The notes under the pieces: model-generated | Seen by the model: the letters and a program-made list of their open reading frames with translations, nothing else | The model's database searches: none | Told to the model about the DNA's origin: nothing | Assembly (NCBI GenBank): GCA_037176725.1 | Contig: JAZBRS010000076.1 | Location: 123,089,001-123,153,000 of the forward strand | DNA from: Posidonia oceanica | Taxonomy: Eukaryota > Streptophyta > Magnoliopsida > Alismatales > Posidoniaceae | Direction of reading: 5' to 3' | Length of the DNA stretch: 64,000 bases | Shown: piece by piece, positions 43,201 through 55,213 of the stretch | Layout of the letters: the number at the start of each line of letters is the position of its first letter | Position numbering within the stretch: position 1 is the first letter of the stretch | Position numbers and translations under genes: made by a program

Positions 43201-45454
43201 CTCTTTCGGGTCTTGTTAAGGCTTGCACCTATCATTCCAGGCGGTCTGGTCTTGATAAGGCTCGTACTTGTCAATCCTGACGTCTACCGGGTCTTGTTAG
43301 GGCTTGCACTATCATTCCTGGTGGTCTGGTCTTCATAAGGCTTGTACTAATCATTCCGGACCACTTTCGGGTCTTCTTAGGGCTTGCACCTATCATTCCT
43401 GGCGGTCCGGTCATGATAAGGCTCGTAGCTACCATTCATGACCTCTTCTAGGTCTTGTTAGGCCTTGCACCAATCATTCCTGGCGGACCATTCTTGATCA
43501 GGCTAGTACTTATCATTCCTGACCTCTTCCGGGTCTTGTTAGGGCTTGCACCTTTCATTCCAGGCGGTCCGATCGTGATAAGGCATGTACTTATCAATCC
43601 TGACCTCTTCCGGGTCTTTTTAGTACTTGCGGCTATCATTCCTGGCGGTCCGGTCTTGATAAGGCTTGTACTTTTCATTCATGAATACTTCCGAGTCTTA
43701 TTGGGGCTTGCACCTATCATTCTTGCCGGTCCGGTCTGGGAAAGGCATGAACTTTTCATTCCAGACCACTTTTGGGTCTTGTAAGGGCTTGCACCAATCT
43801 TTCCAAGCGGTCTGGTCTTGATAAGACTTGTACATGTCATTCTAGACCTCTTTCGGGTCTTGTTAGGGCTTGCACCTATCATTCCTGGCAGTCAGGTATT
43901 GATAAGGCAACTACTTATCATTCTTGACCTCTTTCGGGTCTTGTTAGGGCTTGCACCTATCATTCCTGGCGGTCTAGTCTTGATAAGGCATGTACTTTAC
44001 AATCCTGACCTCTTCCAGGTCATTTTAGGGCTTACGGCAATCATTCCTAGCGGTCCGGTCTTGATAAGGCTTGTACTTATCATTCATGACCACTTCTGGG
44101 TCTTGTTGTGGCTTGCACCTATCATTCCTGGTGGTCCGGTCTTCATAAGGCTTGTACTTATCATTCCAGACCACTTCCGGGTCTTGTTAGGGCTTGCACC
44201 TATCATTCCTGGGGTACGGTCATTATAAGGCTTGTACAAATCATTCCTGACCTCTTCGGATCTTGTTAGGGCTTGCACTTATCATTCCTTGCGGTCCGGT
44301 CTTGATAAGGCTCGTACCTATCATTCCTGACCACTTCCAGGTCTTGTTAGGGCTTGCACTAGTCATTCTTGGCGCTCCATTCTTGAACAGACTTGTACTT
44401 ATCATTCCTGACCTCTTCTGGGTCTTGTTTGGGCTTGAACCATTCATTCCTGGCGGTCCGGTCAAGATAAGGCTCGTACATATCATTCTTGACCTCTTCC
44501 GGGTCTTGTTTGGGCTGGCACTAATCATTCCTAGCGGTCCGGTCTTGATAAGGCTCGTTCTTATCTTTCCTGACCTCTTCCTGGTTTTGTTAGGGCTTCC
44601 ACCTATCATTCCTGGGGGTCCGGTCATGATAAGGCTTATACTTATCATTCCTGACCTCTTCGGGGTTATGTTAGGGCTTGCACCTATCATTCCTAGCGGT
44701 CCGATCTTGATAAGGCTTGTACGTATCATTCCTGACCTCTTCCGTGTCTTGTTTGGGCTTGAACCAATCAGTCCTGGCGGTCCGGTCATGATAAGGCTCT
44801 AACATATCATTCCTGACCTCTTTCGGGTCTTGTTCGGGCTTACACCTATCATTCCAGGCAGTCCGGTCTTGATAAGGCTCGTACTTATCATTCCTGACGT
44901 CTACCGGGTCTTGTTAGGGCTTGCACCTATCATTCCTGGCGGTCTGGTCTTCATAAGGCTTGCACTAATCATTCCGGACCTCTTTCGGGTCTTCTTAGGG
45001 CTTGCACCTATCATTCCTTGCAGTCCGGTCTTGATAAGGCTCGTACCAACCATTCCTGACCTCTTCCAGGTCTTGTTAGGGCTTGCACCAATCATTCCAA
45101 GCGGACCATTCTTGATCAGGCTAGTACTTATCATTCCTGACCTCTTCTGGGTCTTGTTAGGGCTTGCACCTATCATTCCAAGCGGTTCGATCGTGATAAG
45201 GCATGTACTTATCAATCCTGACCTCTTCCGGGTCATTTTAGGGCTTGCGGCTATCATTCCTGGCGGTCCGGTCCTGATAAGGCTTGTATTATCATTCATG
45301 ACCACTTCCGAGTCTTGTTGGGGCTTACACCTATCATTCTTGCCGGTCCAGTCTTGGAAAGGCTTGAACTTATCATTCCAGACCTCTTCCGGGTCTTGTT
45401 AGGGCTTGCACCTTTCATTCTAGGCGGTCTGGTCTTGATAAGACTTGTACTTGT
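40249..45454. repeat. 81-bp satellite array, right segment
   Basis: Continuation of the array interrupted by element A: same monomer, phase and higher-order variants. From about 40981 it shows a higher-order period near 1618 bp, i.e. 20 monomers. Open frames on both strands (for example 40985-41833) are again periodicity effects. The array is cut by the LTR of element B. Confidence 0.97.
40981..45454. repeat. ~1618-bp (20-monomer) higher-order repeat, 2.8 copies
   Basis: The marker GGTCAT(G/T)ATA followed by a CTTGTACAAATC monomer starts copies at 40981, 42600 and 44218 (spacings 1619 and 1618), and order-specific monomer variants (PFLIRLV, PHFQV, DVYRV types in translation) recur in the same order. 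Copy 3 is cut at 45454. Parts of the same monomer order occur at about 2790-3860, 6590-7690 and 9590-10530 of the left segment. Confidence 0.88.
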
Positions 45455-47506
45455 TGTTGACACCCCATCTTGACAGGCTCGGATCATTTGGGACCTTCTA
45501 GTGACTTCTGGATCTAAACTTAGGTCAAAACAACCCCCAACCCTCTTCATCTCACCCTTCAAAACAAGCCAAACTTGACCTAAGCCTACACCCTCTTCCC
45601 AAGCCCAAAACCTGCCCAAAAACCATAGGAAAACCCATCAACCCCTACTTAACAAGCCCACCAAAAATCCTAGAAACTTTCAAACCAAAACCACCCCAAA
45701 AAATCCTAGGAAACTTAGGCAAAACTATCCTTTTTCTACACCTCAAGACCCCTCCAAAACTTGCTCAAAATCAGACCAAATCCCCAGGACCAACACTAGA
45801 AACCCTAGGCAGCACAATCCCCAATTTTCACCCCATTTCAAAACTTCTAAGCCTTCCTTTCACCCAAATTATCCTTTTCTCTCTCCTGGATTATCCTTTT
45901 CTCTCTCCTCTCTCTCTTGATTATCCTCCCTCTTTTCATCCCCTTCTCTCTCTTTTTCTTGCCTGGCTGTGGGCCCCCTTTGTGCTTCTACCTCTTCTCT
46001 ATCTTATTTTTATTTTTACCTTATTTTTAGCATTTTCCCTGACTTTTAAAAAATTATTTTCCCCCAACTCATCTCTTTCCCCTTTATTCCTCCTTTTTCC
46101 ATTTTCTTCTTCCTTCTCTTTTCCTTTTTCCTTCTTTTGCTAAAATCCATAAAAAACCCTTAAAAATCTCTAAAACTCTAAAACAAAAGGGAAACAAACC
46201 AGAACTCTAAGAAAAATAATTAAAAACATTAAACAAACAATTAAAAACCTAAACCTAACCAAATTTAGCTAAAATGGAAAATCAAGGAGTATAACCTAAA
46301 AAATACAAAATAACCAAAAGAAAATGCTGTAAAATCAATGAAAAAACTGAAATATAATCAAAACCAACCAAAAGTGAAAACCCTATCAAAATAATCTAAA
46401 AACAAACCCTAAGAAGAAGTAAAACAATTAAAAACACTAAGACAAATAATTAATGAAAAAACTTAACTTAACAAACCTAAGAAGGACAACTTAAGAACTT
46501 AATTAAAAAGAAAATGAGAAGCAAATTAAAAAGATTTAAAAACACTTAATCAAACAAGAGAAACCTAACTAAAAAACATCAAGAAAACTTAACAAACAAA
46601 AATCAAAAGTGTAATTCAAAAAAGGACTTAAGAAGAATCCTAAAAAGACTAAAATCAAAAGCCAAAACTCACTCTAATTAATCCAAAAATAAACTTTAAA
46701 AAATCCTCACTAAAATCCCAGATACTTAACAAGAAAAACACAATGGAAAAATAATTTAAAAGGCTTAACAAATACTTAATCAAAATGGAAAACAAATTAA
46801 AAACAAAGAAAACCCTTAAAAACCTAATCAAACCCAAGACCCCTCTAATATCAGAATTAATCAACTAAAAACAGTCACTAAAAATTTAATCAAGATCCTA
46901 ACTCACAACACAATCATTCTAATATTTTTGCTAATTTTTATTTTATTTTTACCTTATTTATTTCTCCCCTTTTTCTCCTCTCTTTCTCCCTTTCTTCCTA
47001 TTCTTTTTCTTTTTTTTCTGCTGGGCCCAATTCAGCCCGTCCACCCCTTTCTTCTTTCTTTTTTCTTTCTTTTTTTTTTTTTTTTTTCTCTGGTTCGCGG
47101 CCCGGCCTGCTTCCCTCCTTCTTCTTCTTCCTTCTTCTTCCTCGGCTTCTTCCTTCTCCTCCCGCGAAGCTGCACAGGACTCCCTCCCCGTTTTTAAAAT
47201 TCAACTTCCTCCCTCTCCATCCAATCGAGCAACAGGTCGCCGCTCCTCTCAATTCTCTCAGCACCTTTTTCGGGAGGCAGTTACTGCCTGTCGACTCGCC
47301 GGCCTCCTCCCAACTCCAGCTCCAGTGTTCGGTGCCGACAGGATTTGAAAATCCTCTACGCACCCAGCTCCGCTAAAGCCTTCTGATAAAGCCTCAGCTT
47401 TCGACCCCTTCAATGCCTTTTTGCCGTCCGAGAGAGAGAGCTGAAATCCAGAGAGAATTCCCAAGAAAACTCCTCCTTCTTCTCCTTTTGATTTTTAGCA
47501 ACACTT
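45455..47506 (+). mobile_element. Element B: 5' part of a divergent LTR, interrupted by element C
   Basis: Starts TGTTGACACCCCATCTTGAC directly after satellite and follows the order of the A LTR (CT-rich, A-rich with AAACCCTAA, C/T-rich), but with many substitutions and indels, so it is a related subfamily. A run of about 20 T lies near 47070-47091. After ~2.05 kb it is cut by the LTR of element C. The remainder should lie beyond the right edge, past element C. No gene is seen in it. Confidence 0.85.
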
Positions 47507-50500
47507 TGTTGACACCCCATCTTGGCAAGCCTGGACCCTTGAAGCCCTCTTGGTGATTGCTGGATCAAACCCCGACCAAACCCTAACCCTAACCCTCCTC
47601 TCTACCCTCCAAAATCAGCCTGTTTTGACCTAAACCTTTACCCCCCTTCCCATTCTCAAAACCTAACCAAAATCCATAGGAGGACCCACCACTATCCACT
47701 CAACAAGCCTACCCAAAAACCTAGGAATTTCCAAACCCAACCCATCCTTGAAAACCCTAGAAAACTTAGGAGAAACTACCCTTCTTCTACACCTTGAAAC
47801 CCCTCCAAAACCTCCTTAGAATCAGACCAAAACCTCAGGCCCAACACTTCAAATCCTAGACTACCCACTCACCAATTCTCACCCCATTCCAAGACCATTA
47901 AGACCCTCGTTCACCCAAATTATCCTTTTCTTTCTCTGGGATTATCATTTTCTCTCTCCTCTCTCTCTCCTGATTATCATCTCTCTTTTCATCCCTTTCT
48001 TATCTTTTTTCTGGTCTGGCTGTGGGCCCCCTCTGTGCTTCTATCCTTCCTCTATCTTATCCCTATTTTTACTTCATTTTTAACATTTTTTCTGAATTTT
48101 AAAAATCGTTTTCCTCCAACCTATCTCTTTTCCTCTTATTTCCCTCTTTTCCCCTTTTCCTTCTTCCTTCTCTTTTTCTTTTCTCCCTTCTGCAAAAATC
48201 CACAAAAACCCATAAAAATCTGTAAAATCTCAAAACACAAAAAGAAACAAATCAGAACCCTAAGAAAAACAATTAAAAAATGTTAAACAAGCAATTAACA
48301 ACTTAAACTTAACTTAAGCAAGCTAAAAAGAAAACCAAGCATGCAAACTAAAAAATGCAAAACAAATCAAAAGAAAACACTGAAAAATCAAGGAAAAAGC
48401 TAAAATAAAATCAAAACCCACCAAAGGTAAAAACCCATCAGAAGAATTAAAAAACAAACCCAAAAAAGAAGAATTAAAAAATCAAATACTAAAACAAGTA
48501 ATTAAAGAAGGCAAAAGACTTAACCTAGTAAACATAAGAAAAACAAGTTAAAAACTTAATTAAAAAAGAAAAGAAAAACACATCTGAAAGACCTAAAAAA
48601 CACCCTATCAAACCAGAAAAATCCAACTAAAAACTTCAAGAAAAATCAACAAATATAAAAATCAAAACATAACTTAAAAGACTTAAAAAGAAAGAAACCC
48701 TAAGAAGACTACAACTTAAAAATCTAAAATCAACTCTGATTAATACGAAATTAAATCCTAAAAAATCCTAATCAATATCCTAAGTGTCCAACAAGGGAAA
48801 TACAATTTTTAAAACAATTTAAAAAAGATTTAACAAACATTTAATCAAGTGAAAACCAATTAAAAACAAAACCAAAACCCTAAAACCCTAATCAAGCCCA
48901 AAACACATTAATCAACTCAAAATAACCATTAAAAATCTTAATTAAAATCCTAACCTACAGCACCATCCTTCTGGCATTTTTATTTATTTTTAGTTTATTT
49001 TTACTTATTTTATTTCCCCATTCTACCCTCTCTTTCCTTCTCACTTCTCTTTTTTTCTTTCTTTCTTTTCGTTACTGGGCTCTGTGGCCCGTTTCTCCTT
49101 TTTATTTCAATTTTTATTTTCATCCTTCGGCCCACAGTCCGGCCCACGCACTCCGTCTTCCTCCTTATTCTTCTGCAGACTTCTTCTGCAATTCTTCCCG
49201 CGAGCTGCTGCCAATAGTCTTCCCTCCTCCGGTTTAAATTCAAGCTTCAATCCAATCGTCTACAGCAGCTCGCCGCCCTCTCCTATCTCAGCTTCTTTTT
49301 CGGAGGCATTGAATGCCGGTCGCCTCGCTGACGCCCGTCGCTTCTGCTGCAGTGCCGCCGGTGGATTTCAAAAGTTTCCAGCGCGCCAGCAGCCAGCCTC
49401 CTCCGGATAAAAAGCCTCCCGTCCATTCCTTCAGCTCTATCAGTAACCATCAGTGAGCAAGCAAGCAACGAGAGACCAGATTCCACCTTCTTCCCACCTG
49501 TGCGACCCTCCTCCTTCTCCTCTTCACCTCCCAATTTCCAGAGAGAAGAGAGCAGTGAGAGTAGAGCTTGAGGAAGTTCTTGGCATCCCGGAGAAGAACC
49601 CAGATCCCACACCATTTCCCACTCCTCAGAACCTCTCCCATTCCTTCCCAAATTCAGAAAAACTTCCTTCACCTCTTCCAGTAAACCAAGCCCCGTCCAA
49701 ACCTTCATCCTACTCCCAATTCCTCCCCCAACTTCACCCAACAGCCAGCCTTCATCCCCCGATTTCCCATTGCCTTTTCACCAACTAATCACCCCCTGAA
49801 ACACCGCCTAAAGCCACCTGCAACCCAGCGCAACCCATCACATAATTCCCCTCACCACAGCCTGCAGCATCTTCCCAAACTCCACCCCGACAATCCCTGA
49901 TCCACCACTTTTCCAGAGCCTCCGCCCTCGAACCCAACCATCCACCACAGCCCTTAAATTCCACTACAAACACCTGGACCATCTTCAGCCCGGAAAACCG
50001 ACCCAGCTCCAAGTCTACTCCACGCTCTCCAGAAGACCTCTCCGAGCATCCAACCTCACTCGCCAGACTCCCAGCAACCTCCCGGAGGGTTCCACTCCAC
50101 CGGGCGAGCAGCAACAACCCCCCCCACCTCCGGCAGTATTCTCTGAACCCACAAACGCCGATCCTCCGTCCACACTGCAGAACCGTCGCCTGATCGCTTG
50201 AGAAGCTCCGGAGCATCGTCCTGAAGACGTCCGAACCACCGCGAGCCGCCGGAGACCACCGCAGCAACTAGACAACGACCGCCGGCCGACTCCGACACTG
50301 CCGAGGTCGGGAGCGCCTTCCGGACACGATCGCAGGTACCACTCGCACCCCCCCGCTCTCTCTCCTCCCCCTGCTGCTTCTCCGCCAGTCAGAACCGGGT
50401 TCCGAGCGTTCCAGATGTAACTGCAGCTCGCCGGACTTCTCTCCTTCTCCGGCGCCGGTCGCCTGCATTCCGGATGCCCCGCCCCTGTAGGGCGGTCTCC

Positions 50501-53441
50501 AGTCGACCCCCGGAGCCCCGTACGATCGCCGACGTCGTTCTCTGCCCTCCCGCGCCTCCACAGCCTCCCCTGTCGGCGGCCACGAGTACTGCCGGCGTTC
50601 TGCTATAGTACTCGTCGCCGTCGACCAGTTACTGTGCATTTATTTCTTTTGCTATATAGTTTTAGGCGTAAATATTGCATATCTGCCTTAAGTTTTTTAT
50701 TTTTTACGTTCCAGTCCTCCTGCCATTTATTCTGCTTAGTTTTCAATTAAATACTATGCTAAATTGCTGTTTTTATTTATGTTTTTTAGTATTTGCAATC
50801 TGGTCCTTTTACTGTGCTTTTCAGTTATAATGTTTTGCATTTTAGCCCCTCTGCTTCCATTTATTGCTTATAGGTCCTGCAGTAGATTATTTAAATTTAA
50901 TGCATGAAGTTTACCTTATAATATTGCATTTCAGACCCCTGTGATTTACTGTTTCTGTATTTAAATCCATTGCACTGTAGAACTTAGGGTTTATTTTCTT
51001 ATTTTGCATACTGCATTGCATATTTTACCTTCTAGTTTTGCATATTTGCATTTAGGTCCATTTTAAATGGACAGTAACTCATCCATGCATTTTTAGCATA
51101 CTGCATTGCATTTTTGACCCTGTTCTTTTTAAAAATTGCACTGTGGTCCTGTTCCCTGATTTTTAGAGCATGTTTTCCATACTAAATTGCATTTTTAGCC
51201 CCTGCATGATTTCAAAATTACACATAGGTCCTTGCATCTTTCAAAAGTCATGTGAAAAGACCATTTTGCCCCTAGGTTGCATTCTAGCTCCTATGCCTAC
51301 CAAATTGCATGCAGACCCTCCACCAGTAATCTCAGACTCCTCAGAACCCTGTTTTTTGGAAAATTTGCATTTTAGACCCCAGTTTTTCCAAAATTGCTTT
51401 TTGATCCCTTTCTGCTTTCAAAACTTCTTCTAAAGCATACCCTCTTTTCAAAGTAGCTTTCTGAGCCTAGTTTTTTACAAAACGAAGCCCTGCTCTCTCC
51501 TGTTTTCAAAACCCTCTCCTGTAGACCCCTGTTTTCTGGAAAATTTGCATTTTTAGCCCCTTTCTTTTTCAAAATACTTTCTGAATTCCTGGTTTTCCCA
51601 AGTTACTTCTCTTTGCGTTTTCTTACTTCTGCATGCATTCTGCATCCATTTAGTCTTGCATTTTAGCATCTTCTTACACACACCAAGCACTTTAAGCTCC
51701 CCTTCACCTGGGAGGACCTTTTTGCACATCCCTAGGACCTCCTGAACACCTAGATCTGTTCTTCTCCCCTGTTCTGGCCCTTCTGCCTTGGAGCTGCATT
51801 ATCTTTCAATCCGACCGTTGGATCTTCTCAAGTAAGCTGCCCAGGCGACCGCAGCGAAGCGCTCTTCAGCATGGACCAGACAGATTTCAGATCAGGCTCC
51901 CGGATTTCCAGGTATGTCCTCCTGAACCCCTGCATTGCATTCATTTGCATGCCATTTGCATAGTTTTTCTTGTTTTCACTTTCTGTCTCTTTGAGCATGT
52001 AGAATAAGGCTTCCCCTTTCTGCTTGTATCTCCGAATCCTCGCTTCACGTTTCCCCGTGTGTTTTGTGTTGTATTTTCCCTGGATTTGCTACTCAATGTG
52101 ACTATCTTCTCCCTTTTCCACGATCTGATCGCATCGCGAGCTTTGGGCAGCGTGCGAGACACACCGTGGAACGGTTTAGTGGGAAACAGTCGCAGAGAGG
52201 TGGTAATCCCTCCGTTTGCACACTCTCCCCTCCGTAGGTCTTCACACCTACTCTGAGCGGCCCTAAACGACGTCTGTTTTTACACACACGTTGTCTTGCC
52301 TCCCCTTTGGCCCCTTCTAATCTTTTTCTGCATTCTCGCATTTGCATGGCTTTTCCGAGGTTTTTGTTTCGCTGTTTTAGCACCGTTCCGCGTGCCCGCC
52401 CTTGTTTTGGCACCGTTTTGCGTGCCCATCTATTTTCTTGCCTTATTTTGTGCACTGCCTCGCTTTCTCACTCGTTTTGCGTGCCGGTTTTATTCTTTCG
52501 CTCCGTTTTGCGTGCCATCTTGTTTTCTCGTCTCGTTTTGCGTGCCTTCCTGCTCTCCTGTCTCGCTTTGCGTGCTGTCTTGCTTTCTTGCTTGTTTAGC
52601 GTGCCCGTTTTATTCTTTCGCTCCGTTTTGCGTGCCATTCTGTTTTCTCGTCTCGTTTTACGTGCCTTCTTGCTCCCTTGTCTTGTTTTGCGTGCTGTCT
52701 TGCTTTCTCGCTTGTTTTGCGCGCCGTTTTCGCTCTTTTGCATCGTTTTGCATACGTTGCTCATTTCTCGCCTCGTTTTGCGTGTTTTGCGCCGTTTTCC
52801 CTTGCATGCCGACTGCATTGCATGGTTTCCTCGTTGTTTTGCTTTCTCGCCTGCATTTGCATATAGGGCGGTGATGCTTACTGCCTGGAGTTCTCACGAG
52901 CTAGGTCTCGCCTGGTTCGGAACACGGGCAGCGTAGCTGAGCACTTAGAGAGCACGTTTACTTCCTTGCTTTGCTTCTTCCCACTTAGAGCACACCTTGA
53001 GCATTCATTCAGGCATTTATAGGCACATAGGCATTCAATCCTGCATTTTTCTGCGTATGCGAGCGTAAGCCTAGAAAGACCGATTCTCGGGCGTGTCGGG
53101 GGTGCCTAATACCTTCCCCGCACGTAACAGGAGTCCTTACCCTGTCTTTTGGCCCGCAATGACCGTACTACCCTTATCCTAGGCTAGAGTCATCTCATTT
53201 GCATTTGCTTGCATTTGTTTTCCTTTGCATTGCTTTCCATTGCATTTATTGCTCGGTTTTGCTCGTTAATTCACGCATTACCCCGGTTTTCCACGTCTTC
53301 CGTTAATAGACGTGGTGGCGACTCTGATTTGTCTTATCTTTCCTTTTTCTCCTCGATTTCAAGTGTTTTCGAGTTGAGCCTCTTCCTCGGATCCAATCGC
53401 CGCTAAATATAGCGAGCCTGATTCCGATCGGGATCGCTACA
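47507..53441 (+). repeat. 5' LTR of element C (5935 bp)
   Basis: Starts TGTTGACACCCCATCTTGG within the LTR of B and ends GATCGCTACA before the PBS. Similar to the LTRs of A at both ends; the C-rich part upstream of the TATA-like box (about 49440-50570) has many differences from 13580-14640. The inverted repeat (50582-50615), splice-donor block (about 51870-51918) and PBS-like 12-mer (53315-53326) are kept. The ~30-bp repeat block is longer than in A. Confidence 0.94.
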
Positions 53442-53442
53442 G

Positions 53443-53460
53443 TGGCGACTCCGCTGGGGA
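53443..53460 (+). other. Primer-binding site of element C
   Basis: TGGCGACTCCGCTGGGGA, one base after the LTR end plus a G spacer; differs from element A at one position. Confidence 0.85.
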
Positions 53461-54772
53461 CTAGACTAGACTCCGGCTTTCGTTCCCGGCTTTTCGCTCG
53501 CCTGTTTTGCAGCTTTGTCTGCCTTGTGTGCCTTCTTCGCTTGTTTTGCTCGCTTTTCTGTGCAAACTCCTAGCGAGTCGCTTCGTAGCTACTTTGATTA
53601 GGTTTTGCACCTCTTTTGTCTCGGTTTGCGCTTTCTTCTGCCTGGCTTTGCTCCTTTGCCTGTTTATTTACTTACTGTCTTGCTTGTGCTCCTATTTCTT
53701 TTACAGTCTGCTTACTTTTACCTTACTTTACCTTACTTGCTTATTACTGCTTTAATTCTCGCACATTACATGTCTACATACTTTGTTTGGCTAAAATACA
53801 TGCTTTTTGAACGTTGAATGCTTCTTTTACACTCTTGCTATGTCACTACACACGCACATACTATGCTTACATGCTTTCTGACTTGATGAATGTTTCTTTT
53901 TCACCATCATATTCACAAACACTCGCACATGCCATGAACATGCCTTTTGTTGTGTTGAATGATGGTTGCTTGCCATTTTGACTGATTTTCTTCCCTTTTG
54001 CACTTGCCATGCCTAGGATGGTAGAGACTTGTCTGCTTCCCCCATGGTTAACTAAAAAATGCAAGTAAAAAGAACTTCTAGGGACAACTAGAGACTACAA
54101 ACAATCCTTCACTCCCTTTGGTTAATAAAATGTGCAAGATAAAAAACTCTAATCATTTTGCATAAGCATCATATAGGGCATGCATTCTTCTCCTCTGAGT
54201 CCACCTACTAGTCTGCGAAGGACGGTTCCGGCCTCTTATTCCACAGCTTTGGGCGTGGCATAAGTTGGTCGGTCCGTCCCCTCCTTGTCCGGGGGTCGTG
54301 TCGGTGTTAGTAGAGGGTACCACCCACGCTTTGGCGGGGTAGAGGCCACTAACGCACCACCCTGTCATTACCCGAGCTTTGGGCCGGGAGTTAGACAGGG
54401 GACCTACTTTTTCTAACCTGAGTCGGTGACCCGTACATCCAGGGATACCCGGAGTAGACAACCTTGCTAGGAAACACTAGTTAGGTAAGGGGGGCATACT
54501 AGAAAGCATGCACATCATTCATGCCACTTAACTAACTCATTTGCATTCATCTTTTAGTTTCTAACCCTAATTTCCTTCTGTCGTGTCAGCGTGATCGGTA
54601 AGCGAGTTTCCCTTTGCCAGAGCTCGAGTATCGACCCTCGTTGACGCCCTTTTGTGACTTAGTTCGCGACCATTCCCCTTCTGAGCTATCCGCACTTGCG
54701 ACGATAGCTCCTCTTAGGACTCACCGCTTGAATATCCGTCGCAGCCCTGTTCTCACACGCTCTAGGTCAACG
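53461..54772 (+). other. Untranslated leader of element C
   Basis: Collinear with 17378-18689 and of the same length overall. No coding frame is supported. The branch point, pyrimidine tract and TGTCAG acceptor-like signal are present before gag (to about 54589). Confidence 0.7.
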
Positions 54773-55201
54773 ATGGCCCAGTACGTTAGTGAGCCTTCTT
54801 TTACTCCTGTCACGGAGGGTGTTTTCGTTCTGGCCCCTCCGGTTGTTCTTTCTGTCCCTCTTGTTCCCCCTCCGACGCTAGGGTTTCCTCCTCTGACGTC
54901 TCTAGGTTCTCAGTACACCCCGGGACAGTGGCAAGCATCCCTTCCTCCGGATCCGGTCGCCGAGTCTATCTTGACGGCCGTTACTCGCGCTCCGGAGACG
55001 CCACTGCCCCCTCCGTCCCAGGGATACGTCGCTTTCGACATCCCTTCCACCGCTGCTGCGGCACTTTCTGTAGAATCCTTCCCTCCCGGACAGTCTGTGT
55101 CCGTGCCACATGCCTCTCAATCCCCGCCGGCACTGCACTTCAGCGTTCCCGCTGCCGAGACACCTGAGGCGCAGTACCAGCACCTGATGGAGCTCGCCTA
55201 G
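54773..55201 (+). CDS. gag: Gag N-terminal segment of element C, ends at amber
   Basis: 142 codons from ATG (ACGATGG) to TAG 55199-55201, at the same place as in element A. The protein is very similar, Pro/Ser/Ala/Val-rich without a recognised domain. The shared stop shows it predates the split of the two copies or is functional. Confidence 0.65.
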   Translation: MAQYVSEPSFTPVTEGVFVLAPPVVLSVPLVPPPTLGFPPLTSLGSQYTPGQWQASLPPDPVAESILTAVTRAPETPLPPPSQGYVAFDIPSTAAAALSVESFPPGQSVSVPHASQSPPALHFSVPAAETPEAQYQHLMELA

Positions 55202-55213
55202 AGGCTGCAGGGC

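Noticed and set aside
40244..45454. Right satellite segment as part of the retrotransposon
   Set aside because: The LTR ends at CTACA and the CCAGG duplication follows; phase continuity with the left segment shows it is the interrupted array.
45455..47506. Element B as the left LTR of element C
   Set aside because: It is too divergent from the C LTR, has no PBS after it, and C has its own complete LTR starting at 47507.
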